DNA of 64,000 bases from DATENM01 sp045807725 (GTDB lineage: Bacteria; Acidobacteriota; Blastocatellia; UBA7656). The notes under the pieces are model-generated. The model was given only the letters and a program-made list of their open reading frames with translations. It was not told the DNA's origin and ran no database searches. Below are positions 36,460 to 43,687 of this stretch, piece by piece. The stretch covers positions 51,019-115,018 of the forward strand of contig JBJMGV010000025.1 in the NCBI GenBank assembly GCA_045807725.1. Reading direction: 5' to 3'. The translations under genes were made by a program, and so were the position numbers. Numbering within the stretch: position 1 is the first letter of the stretch; each line of letters begins with the position of its first letter.

Positions 36460-36826
36460 TCTCGTCTCCTTCGAGCGCACGACTCACGGCGTTCAGCACC
36501 TGATCAACGGTGAAGGGCTTGTTGATGAAGGCGGTCGCGCCCGCCTCTTCGGCGAGACTGCGCGTCGAGCTTTGGATGTCGGCGCTGCCGACGATGACAC
36601 GCGCCTTCGGGTCCATCTCGCGCAACTTCTTCAGCACGTCTATGCCATACATGCCGGTCATCGTCAGGTCGAGCATTACGATGTCAGGCTCATCAATGAA
36701 GTAATGTTCCAGCGCCGCGATGCCGTCCACCGCTTCTATGATCTGGTGGCCGGCGGGTTCGAGAATTTTGCGTAAGGTTCTCCGCGACATGCCGGAGTCA
36801 TCGACGACCAAAATTTTTGCCATCAT
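36446..36826 (-). CDS. CheY-like single-domain response regulator (second cheY)
   Basis: 126 aa REC domain: VVDDSGMSRRTLRKIL with the acidic pair at 9-10, acceptor Asp53 in DIVMLDLTMTGMYG, Ser in VIVGSADIQSSTR and Lys in ATAFINKPFTV. ATGATG overlaps the cheB stop (TATGATG), and its end overlaps cheC. This position suggests it is the CheY acted on by the CheC-type phosphatase. It has no output domain. Confidence 0.9.
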   Translation of the reverse strand: MMAKILVVDDSGMSRRTLRKILEPAGHQIIEAVDGIAALEHYFIDEPDIVMLDLTMTGMYGIDVLKKLREMDPKARVIVGSADIQSSTRSLAEEAGATAFINKPFTVDQVLNAVSRALEGDENGIN

Positions 36827-37869
36827 ACTACCTCAAGAATGGACTGGGCCATTCGATCCAGTGGGACGCTTTTATCGCTCAGGCCGGCTTCGACCACCGA
36901 GCAGGGCATACCATAAACGACGCAGGACTCTTCGGCTTCGGTAAAGATCATGCCGCCCTGCGCCTTGATCCACGCCGCGCCCTGACGGCCATCCGCGCCC
37001 ATGCCCGTCATCACGACGCCGAGCGTGCGTGAGCGGAAGGTTTCTGCCGCCGACTGAAACAGCACATCGACCGACGGGCGATGCGGCGTGTCGAAAGGCC
37101 GCGTGTCGAGATGGGCGACGACTTCGCCGTGACCGTTGCGCAGAAAGCTCATATGGCGACCTGCGGGCGCAAGCAACAAGACGCCCGGTGTGACCGCGTC
37201 GCCTTCGCGCGCCTCGATCACCTTAAGCCGCGATATCTCGTTCAGCTTGTGCGCGTACATTTCCGTGTAGCCGACCGGCATATGTATGACGCCGGCCACC
37301 GGCACAGCGAGATCAGCAGGGAATTGTGGTATGAGATACTTTAACGCCTGCGGTCCACCCGTAGAGATTCCGAAGACGATAATATCCACCAATCCCGCCC
37401 GCGCCGCAAGCTGTGGGGCGGGCGCTTCGGCGGCAGCAGGCGTCGGCACAGGCCGCAGATGTCTCATTGAAACGGCGGCGGCGGCCTTCACCTTTTCGAT
37501 CAACTCATCGCTGACTTCAAAGATTTTTTCAGTCGCCAGCGCGGTCGGCTTCTGCACGAAATCAATCGCGCCGGCATCCAAAGCGGCCAGCGCCATCTCG
37601 CCGCTGTCGCTGGCGATGCTGACAATGACGATGGGCAGCGGCTTGCGCGCCATCTGTTCGCGCACGAAACTGATGCCATCCATCCCCGGCATAATCAAAT
37701 CGCACGTCACCACGTCGGGCGCGAGCTGCTCGGCCAGCTCCAGCGCCTCTGTGCCGTCGCGCGCCGTGCCGACCACATCGATGAACGGACTGCGCAAGAG
37801 CATCTGCTTGACCACCTTGCGCACGTAGGCCGAATCGTCAACCACCAGCGCTTTGATTATTCTATCCAT
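36823..37869 (-). CDS. cheB: CheB protein-glutamate methylesterase/deamidase
   Basis: 348 aa. N-terminal REC domain (ALVVDDSAYVRKVV; acceptor Asp57 in VTCDLIMPGMDG; Lys in FVQKPTA). After a linker (about 130-165) comes the methylesterase domain with catalytic Ser in VFGISTGGPQAL, His in VIHMPVGYTEMYAHKLNE and Asp in VMTGMGADGRQGA. It removes methyl groups from receptor glutamates during adaptation. ATG 37869 begins MDRIIKALVVDDS; a start 13 codons earlier runs back toward the palindromic element. It is encoded next to cheR with 127 nt holding repeat D between. Confidence 0.94.
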   Translation of the reverse strand: MDRIIKALVVDDSAYVRKVVKQMLLRSPFIDVVGTARDGTEALELAEQLAPDVVTCDLIMPGMDGISFVREQMARKPLPIVIVSIASDSGEMALAALDAGAIDFVQKPTALATEKIFEVSDELIEKVKAAAAVSMRHLRPVPTPAAAEAPAPQLAARAGLVDIIVFGISTGGPQALKYLIPQFPADLAVPVAGVIHMPVGYTEMYAHKLNEISRLKVIEAREGDAVTPGVLLLAPAGRHMSFLRNGHGEVVAHLDTRPFDTPHRPSVDVLFQSAAETFRSRTLGVVMTGMGADGRQGAAWIKAQGGMIFTEAEESCVVYGMPCSVVEAGLSDKSVPLDRMAQSILEVV

Positions 37870-37902
37870 ATACTCAACCCTACTTGGATGAAAGAAGAAT
37901 GG

Positions 37903-37992
37903 AACCACAGATGAACACGGATCAACACAGAGGGAAAGCCCAGAGTCGGGCCCATTCTTTTATCCGTGTTCATCTGCGTTCATCTGTGGTTT
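37903..37992. repeat. Decamer-word palindromic element D
   Basis: The left arm begins AACCAC at 37903 and runs in 10-mers ACAGATGAAC, ACGGATCAAC, ACAGAGGGAA. The right arm (37962-37992) reads ATCCGTGTTC, ATCTGCGTTC, ATCTGTGGTT. It sits between cheR and cheB inside the chemosensory operon. It could attenuate or process the message there. AACCACAGATGAACAC-type palindromes are, from memory, found in several phyla; I cannot verify that here. Confidence 0.82.
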
Positions 37993-37996
37993 CTTC

Positions 37997-38836
37997 CTAA
38001 ATCTTAACGTAGACGAACGCGCCGCCGATCTCCTGAAAATCAAAGTCGGTCGTCAGCCTCAACAAAGACTCCGACGCGCCGACGAACAGGTAGCCGGGCT
38101 TCGGCATCAGGCGCGAAAAAAGAGTCACCGCCTTGCGGATCGAATCTTGAGAGAAGTAGATAAAAACGTTCCGGCAAAAGATGACCGACGCCATCGCCAG
38201 CCACGCCACTTCGGATTCCACCATCAAATTCGCCACCGACCAGCGGACTCTTGATTGTAACTCCGGCGCGACCCGCCAGCCTTCGCGCTCTGCGCTAAAG
38301 TATCGCTCGCGCAGTTGCGGCGCGAGGCCGCGAAACGAACGCTCGCGGTAAACGCCGCGCTGCGCCCGGCTGATCGCCGCATTGCTTGCGTCGCTGGCGT
38401 AGATTTCAATGGGCGCGCGATCAAACCAGCCTCTTTCATCGAGCGCCATAGCGATGCTCAATGGCTCTTCGCCGGTGGCGCAGGCCGCGCTCCATATTCG
38501 CAGCGGCGCGGTGCGCGCGGTCGAGAAGTATTGCGGCACAAGCACGTCAACGAGCGCCCGCACCTGATCCGATTCGCGCCCGAAGTAAGTCTCCTGCACA
38601 GACAGCGCATCCATCACGCGCCGCCACTCGTCGCCGGCCTCGGCGTCGTACTTGAGCAGGTAATAATAATCGAGCAGCGAATTGAAGCCGCGTTCGACCA
38701 CCAGCGGCGCGAGCTTATCCGTCAGCAGGTCGCTCTTGCCCTTCTCGTAGAACAGGCCCGTGCGTTCGTGAATTAAATCACGCAACAGCGCCAGCGCGCC
38801 GTCGGGCAAGCCCAGACTTTCAGTGGTGAAGGCCAT
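37997..38836 (-). CDS. cheR: CheR chemoreceptor glutamate methyltransferase
   Basis: 279 aa with the CheR all-helical N-domain (about 10-75) and SAM-binding domain with IWSAACATGEEPLSIAMALD near 110-128. FCRNVFIYFS near 222 and YLFVGASESLLRL near 255 are standard C-terminal motifs. No C-terminal pentapeptide-binding TPR domain is present. It adds methyl groups to glutamates on the MCP. The PAS-HEAT gene ends 3 nt upstream, so co-translation is likely. Confidence 0.93.
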   Translation of the reverse strand: MAFTTESLGLPDGALALLRDLIHERTGLFYEKGKSDLLTDKLAPLVVERGFNSLLDYYYLLKYDAEAGDEWRRVMDALSVQETYFGRESDQVRALVDVLVPQYFSTARTAPLRIWSAACATGEEPLSIAMALDERGWFDRAPIEIYASDASNAAISRAQRGVYRERSFRGLAPQLRERYFSAEREGWRVAPELQSRVRWSVANLMVESEVAWLAMASVIFCRNVFIYFSQDSIRKAVTLFSRLMPKPGYLFVGASESLLRLTTDFDFQEIGGAFVYVKI

Positions 38837-38839
38837 CGT

Positions 38840-40918
38840 TTAAGATCGCGCCTCGCCGATTTGCGCCAGCGCATCGGTCGCGGCGATGCGCACGTGATCG
38901 GCAGCATCGGTCTGCGCTACGCGTGTGAGCGCGTCAACGCTTTCGACATACGCGTGCCGCCCGATTGAGCGCGCCGCGAAATAGCGAACCCATTGATCGG
39001 CGTCATTCAATGCGGCAAGCAGAAGCGACAGCGTGCGCGAACTCTCTACCTGCCCCAGAGCCTGAGCCGCCGAAGCGCGCACTCTCGCCGTGCCGTTTTC
39101 AATCGCGTCGGCCAGTATCGTGATGGCGCGGTCATCATCAAGATAAGGGATGTGCTCGATGGCCGCGCGACGCACGTTCTCGTCTTCGTCGCGGCATCGC
39201 TCGAACAACAACTCGCCGCATTCCGGGTAGCCGAAATAGCCGGCGATCTTCACCGCCGATTCGCGCACGCGCGGGTCTGTGTCGTTCAACAGCACGACGG
39301 CGCGCCCAGCCATATCAGGATGGCCGATGGAGTTAATGGCGGCGACGACGGCTTGCCGCACCGCCGCCTGGCGGTGGCCGATCAAATCAATCAACGCCTC
39401 GAAGGCGCGGCGGTCGCCGATCTTGGCCAGCGCCCCGGCAGCGGCGATAGCCATTTCAGAGCCGGTCGTTAATTCTCGCACCAACGCCGGAACGGCTCGC
39501 GGATCGCCGATGCGGCCAAGCGCGATGGTCGCTGCCTGGCGTGTCTTCAGGTCTTCCGAGTCGAGTTGTTCGATCAGCAATTCGGTCACACGCGATCCAT
39601 AACGCGTCAATGTTTCGACGACTTCTTTGCGCGCCGTCTCGCGGCCCAACAACTGCGCGAGCGCCCGCTCAATCGCTTCGCCTTCGAGCCAGCCCAGCGC
39701 CAGCGCCAGCGCCCTCATCTCGTCATCGCTCGCTTCAGTTAATGCATCGAGCAGATTCTGTGTTCCGGTTGCATCAATCGAGCGGCGCGTCAGATCAATG
39801 ATGGTGCGGCCTTCGCCGTTCAGCTTCTCGTGGCGGTCGTAAAGCGTGGCGAGCGCCTGAGCGATGACGAGTGTCGGAGCATTCGGCTTGTTCAACAACA
39901 TCACCAGCGGCGCGACGGACTCTTCATCGCCAAGCTGGCTGAGCGCTTCAATCGCGGGCAGGCGCAGCATCTCGTCTTCGAGCAGCGCGCCGATCTTTGC
40001 CGTGACGCGCGCATCGCCGATCTCGGTCAGCGCGTCGAGCGCCGGAAAGGCGAGATAGAAGTCGCCCGATTCAACGACGCCGAGCAGCGCGTCCACCGCC
40101 TCGGCGGCTCGCAGTTTGCCGAGCGCTTCGATGGCGTGATAGCGAACGTTGGCGTCCGTGTCTGCGAGCGCGTCGATGAGCGGCGCAATGGCGCGAGCGT
40201 CGCGCTGATCGCCGAGCGCGTGCGCCGCGTAGATGCGCAGGTCGGTGTCCCCTTCAGTGACGCATTCGGTCAGCGACTCGATGGCATCGACGCCGCTCAA
40301 GGCCAACACCTGAAGCGCGCTGTTGAGCACGCTCAAGTTGCGATGCTCGTCGCGCAAGGCGCGCAGCAGCGACTTCACCGCCTCTTGCCCGCCGTGCCGC
40401 GCCAGCCCGTCCACGGCCAGCTTTCGCACACGCCAGCTCGCATCGCCGAGCACACCCATCAGCGGTTGCGCGGAATCGAGCGCATCTTGTTCGGCGAACG
40501 CCTGCGCCGCTTGAATACGCACGGCTTCGTCGGGGCTGGCCAGTTGTTCGGCCAGCTCGCGCTCGCGCTCGATGCGGGCGGTGACATCTTCAATCGTCAC
40601 GATTGTGCCGATGATCTTGTCGTCTTCGCGCAGCGGGGCGATGGTCACGCGCTGGCGCATATTGTCGAAGCGTGACGACGGAGTCGAAAGCGCGCAGGCG
40701 AACAGGTAATGATGAAGGCCCGGCGCGAGCAGCTCGACAACGCCTTCCTTCAGCACGCGATGAAAACGCGCGAGCAGCCCGCGCCGCTCAAGGTCGGGAA
40801 ACAGCGCCGGCAATGATTGCCCGCGCGCCGTGCTTGCCGGGATGCCGGTGATCTGGGCCAGCCAGTCATCCCACGAACACAGGATGAGATTTGCGTCTGT
40901 TGTGAATATACCAACCAT
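38840..40918 (-). CDS. PAS domain fused to HEAT repeats, chemosensory operon scaffold
   Basis: 692 aa. A PAS-like sensor (1-about 120; FTTDANLILCSWDDWLAQIT, IAPLREDDKIIGTIVTI, VTARIERERELAEQLA) is followed by at least 16 HEAT/PBS-lyase-type repeats of about 31-33 residues (for example DASWRVRKLAVDGLARHG, DLRIYAAHALGDQRDARAIA, DQWVRYFAARSIGRHAYVES). HEAT arrays bind proteins. The PAS matches that of the hybrid kinase in the same operon. The apparent ATG 40918 cuts off the usual first PAS helix: in-frame codons upstream (SLIKQLIRFEQ) resemble it, but no ATG, GTG or TTG follows the MCP stop, and no ribosome site precedes 40918. The frame is the same as that of the MCP gene, so readthrough or a rare start codon is possible. 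Confidence 0.8.
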   Translation of the reverse strand: MVGIFTTDANLILCSWDDWLAQITGIPASTARGQSLPALFPDLERRGLLARFHRVLKEGVVELLAPGLHHYLFACALSTPSSRFDNMRQRVTIAPLREDDKIIGTIVTIEDVTARIERERELAEQLASPDEAVRIQAAQAFAEQDALDSAQPLMGVLGDASWRVRKLAVDGLARHGGQEAVKSLLRALRDEHRNLSVLNSALQVLALSGVDAIESLTECVTEGDTDLRIYAAHALGDQRDARAIAPLIDALADTDANVRYHAIEALGKLRAAEAVDALLGVVESGDFYLAFPALDALTEIGDARVTAKIGALLEDEMLRLPAIEALSQLGDEESVAPLVMLLNKPNAPTLVIAQALATLYDRHEKLNGEGRTIIDLTRRSIDATGTQNLLDALTEASDDEMRALALALGWLEGEAIERALAQLLGRETARKEVVETLTRYGSRVTELLIEQLDSEDLKTRQAATIALGRIGDPRAVPALVRELTTGSEMAIAAAGALAKIGDRRAFEALIDLIGHRQAAVRQAVVAAINSIGHPDMAGRAVVLLNDTDPRVRESAVKIAGYFGYPECGELLFERCRDEDENVRRAAIEHIPYLDDDRAITILADAIENGTARVRASAAQALGQVESSRTLSLLLAALNDADQWVRYFAARSIGRHAYVESVDALTRVAQTDAADHVRIAATDALAQIGEARS

Positions 40919-40969
40919 TTGCTCGAATCGGATCAGTTGTTTGATAAGCGAGTCGCGGCTTCTTCCGCC

Positions 40970-43075
40970 TCACTTCTTCGACTTTTTCTTCTTCTTAGCC
41001 TTCTTGCCGCCGAAGCCATTGCCGGCCACGTTATCCACAATCGCGTTGAGCGTCTGAGCCTGTTGGGCCAACGCTCCGGTGCCGCGCAACGTGTCTTCGA
41101 TGCCGCGCGTGTTGCGCTCGGCGATCTGGCGAATGTCTGTGAGCGTATCGAGAATCGATGTTGATGCGGTCAGGTGCTCGCGGTTCGAGCGCGTGATCAG
41201 GCCAATCTGTTTAGAGACATCTTTCGCCGCGCTCATCATATCTTTGATGGCGCGCGCTTGCTCGCTCATCGCCTTAGCGACCTGATCCGATTGCCGCCGC
41301 ATATCGTCGGATGCCGCCGCGATCTGCTCGGCGGCAGTCGCCTGTTCAGTCATCGCACGGCTCACACCAATAATCATCGTCGCCAGCCGTGCCGATTCAC
41401 TGGAGACTTGATTGCCGGCGGTCGCCTGTTCCGCAAGCGAGCGCGAAGTCGAAGCCGCGCCGCGTCGCATCAACTCGACCGCTTGCGTGATCTGGCGCGC
41501 GGCGTTGGCCTGTTCGGCGGAAGCCCTGCGCACCTGCGCCGACACCGTCGTCGTATTCTGCGCCGCCTTGATCAACTCGCGCGCGGCGCGGCCCTGTTCG
41601 TTCATGCCTTTCGAGACTTCTTGCGCGATCTTGCGCATCTGGCTCGTCGCCTGAACGATGGATTGCACGGCTCGTGCCTGCTCAGCGGTGGCCGTCGCCA
41701 CCAGGCGGGCTTGCGCTGCCGTCGTGTTGATGGCAGTGACGACCGCCTGCCCCGCGCCCATTTGCTCGTCGGTCGCCCGCGCGATCTGGCCGACGACCTG
41801 TGAAGTCTCTTGTATGCCTGTGAGAATTTTCTTTAAACCATTGACGCCGTCTTCGGCGAGGCGGTTGCTCTCGTCGGCAACGCGCAAGCCTTCGTTAGAA
41901 GCCGCCACGGCTTCCTGCGCGACTTCCTGCAATGCCTTGATGATCGCCGCGATGTCCGAAGTCGCTTTCGCCGAACGGTCGGCGAGGTTGCGTATTTCTT
42001 CGGCGACGACGGCGAATCCGCGCCCGGCCTCGCCCGCCCGCGCCGCTTCAATCGACGCATTGAGCGACAGCAGGTTGGTGCGCTCGGCGATCAAGTTAAT
42101 CGTGTCTACGATGGTGCTGATCTCGTTAGCGCGCTTGCCCATCTCGCGGATGACGGTTGCCGATTGCGCCATCGAATCGCGGGCGTGGACGAGTCCTTGA
42201 ATCGATTTCTGCACGGTCGCGCCGCCTTCTTCGGCATCGCGCGCGGCGCGCTCGGTCGTCTGGTCGGCCTGCTTGGCGAGCGAAGCGACGGAACGGATCG
42301 AGCGGTCCATCTGTTCGGCGCTGACCGCCGCGCCGGTCGCCGCGCCGGTGATCCGCTCGGCGTTCTGCGCGACGCTTTCGACCGACCGCGCCATCTCTTC
42401 GATTGAAGATGAGAGCTGTTCGACCGAGGCAGCGAGGTTTTCGGACATCGCCGCGACCTCTTCGATAGAGGCGGCCATCTGGTTGACCGACGAAGCCGTC
42501 TCTTCGGCGGCGGCGGTCAGGTCGTCGGCGTTCGACGCGATGCCATCGATTGAGCGCGACATCTGTTCGATGGCGGCGGCGGTCTGGTTGACCGCCCCGG
42601 TGAGCGTTTCGGTATCGCCGCTGACGCTGTTGATCGAAGCGGCCATCTCATTCATCGAGGCAGTCACTTGTTGAGCCGACGTGGCCATCTCCTGCGCCGT
42701 GGCGGTGACGCTATGAATCGAGGCCGTTGTCTCTATGATCGAAGTCGCCGTCTGCGTGACGGACGAGGCGAGGCTGGCCGAGTTGGTCGTGACCTGTTCG
42801 ACCGAAGCCGCCATCTCGTTGATCGACGAGAAGAGTTCTTCCGACGACGTAGCGACCAACTCGGCCTGCGTCGCCGTCTCTTTCATCGACGTCGCCATTT
42901 CGTTGGCGTTGATGACGGCTTTGTCGAGCGCGCGCGCTTGCCCTTGCGCGCCTTCGGCGACCTGCTCGGCGGTGCGGGCGATTTCGATGGCCGCGTGCGT
43001 CACCTGCTCGGCTTGATTGCGAACCTGCCCGATGTCGCTCGCCTCTCTCTCTGCGTTGAATGCGGGAGCTACCAT
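40970..43075 (-). CDS. Soluble methyl-accepting chemotaxis protein with Lys-rich tail
   Basis: 701 aa with no membrane helix and no separate sensor domain. Almost all of it is a coiled coil of Ala/Ser/Thr/Glu heptads. The N-terminal half (about 50-265) is a degenerate repeat of units like SSINEMAASVEQV. The signalling hairpin tip, ERTNLLSLNASIEAARAGEAG followed by RGFAVVAEEIRNLADRS, is near 320-355, the CheA/CheW binding site. The protein ends GGKKAKKKKKSKK. Transmembrane-free receptors such as Myxococcus FrzCD form cytoplasmic clusters, and FrzCD is reported to bind the nucleoid through a basic tail. A similar role here is inference. It ends 51 nt before the PAS-HEAT start. Confidence 0.9.
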   Translation of the reverse strand: MVAPAFNAEREASDIGQVRNQAEQVTHAAIEIARTAEQVAEGAQGQARALDKAVINANEMATSMKETATQAELVATSSEELFSSINEMAASVEQVTTNSASLASSVTQTATSIIETTASIHSVTATAQEMATSAQQVTASMNEMAASINSVSGDTETLTGAVNQTAAAIEQMSRSIDGIASNADDLTAAAEETASSVNQMAASIEEVAAMSENLAASVEQLSSSIEEMARSVESVAQNAERITGAATGAAVSAEQMDRSIRSVASLAKQADQTTERAARDAEEGGATVQKSIQGLVHARDSMAQSATVIREMGKRANEISTIVDTINLIAERTNLLSLNASIEAARAGEAGRGFAVVAEEIRNLADRSAKATSDIAAIIKALQEVAQEAVAASNEGLRVADESNRLAEDGVNGLKKILTGIQETSQVVGQIARATDEQMGAGQAVVTAINTTAAQARLVATATAEQARAVQSIVQATSQMRKIAQEVSKGMNEQGRAARELIKAAQNTTTVSAQVRRASAEQANAARQITQAVELMRRGAASTSRSLAEQATAGNQVSSESARLATMIIGVSRAMTEQATAAEQIAAASDDMRRQSDQVAKAMSEQARAIKDMMSAAKDVSKQIGLITRSNREHLTASTSILDTLTDIRQIAERNTRGIEDTLRGTGALAQQAQTLNAIVDNVAGNGFGGKKAKKKKKSKK

Positions 43076-43128
43076 AACCTTTGCCTCCTGATTAAAGCGT
43101 CGGCTCTCTCTGTTTTTTGCGGGCCGCG

Positions 43129-43623
43129 CTAGACGGCTTGCGGCTGAACGCTGATGCCTGACTGCTGATCGCCGATGATGATCTCGGCGAGATTAATGAC
43201 TTCATCCAGATTCAAAATAAGAATGATTCGGTCGCCGAGCGTGGCGATGCTTTCAATATATTTGCCGCTCAAACCGGAGATGGCTTCACCGGGCGGCAGC
43301 ATCGCGCTCGCCGTGATAGAGATGAATTCGCGCGCCGTGTCCACCATCAAGCCGACGGCGCGGCCTTTAATATCAACGACGATCAACCGCGCGCGCAGAT
43401 CAATGGGAATGCGCTCGAAGCCGAAGCGCACGCGCAGATTCAACGCGGGGATGACGCGGCCACGCGAGAAGACGACGCCCTCGACCGCCGGCAGCGCGTT
43501 CGGAACCGGCGTGATGTGTTCGATCATCTCCATCTGCTGCACGAGGCGGCTCGGCACGGCGTAGGTCGTGCCCGCAAGCTCGAAGACGACGAACGTCTCT
43601 GATTGATTCGGCTGCTCCGTCAT
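43129..43623 (-). CDS. cheW: CheW coupling protein
   Basis: 164 aa. The double SH3-like fold opens ETFVVFELAGTTYAVPSRLV, with the receptor-facing VVFSRGRVIPALNLRVRFGF near 60-80 and IILILNLDEVINLAEI at the end. It bridges CheA to the MCP. GGAG lies 7 nt before ATG 43623, the chosen start; in-frame ATGs at 43641 and 43671 (the latter directly after the cheA TGA) are alternatives. The upstream junction contains three copies of an 11-bp repeat (43655-43687). Confidence 0.9.
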   Translation of the reverse strand: MTEQPNQSETFVVFELAGTTYAVPSRLVQQMEMIEHITPVPNALPAVEGVVFSRGRVIPALNLRVRFGFERIPIDLRARLIVVDIKGRAVGLMVDTAREFISITASAMLPPGEAISGLSGKYIESIATLGDRIILILNLDEVINLAEIIIGDQQSGISVQPQAV

Positions 43624-43654
43624 ATTGAAGCTCTCCGTCATTCGATTCAACCCT

Positions 43655-43687
43655 CGGCATTCAAGCGGCATTCAATCGGCATTCAAT
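43655..43687. repeat. Three tandem 11-mers across the cheA/cheW junction
   Basis: CGGCATTCAAG, CGGCATTCAAT and CGGCATTCAAT in tandem on + read as ATTGAATGCCG on the coding strand. The cheA stop is the TGA of the second unit (43672-43674). Each unit contains a TGAATG stop-start overlap in one of the three frames. Confidence 0.75.

Noticed and set aside
39830..40675. 281-codon frame opposite the PAS-HEAT gene
   Set aside because: Repetitive HEAT codons on the minus strand leave the + frame open; the translation shows only the mirrored repeat.
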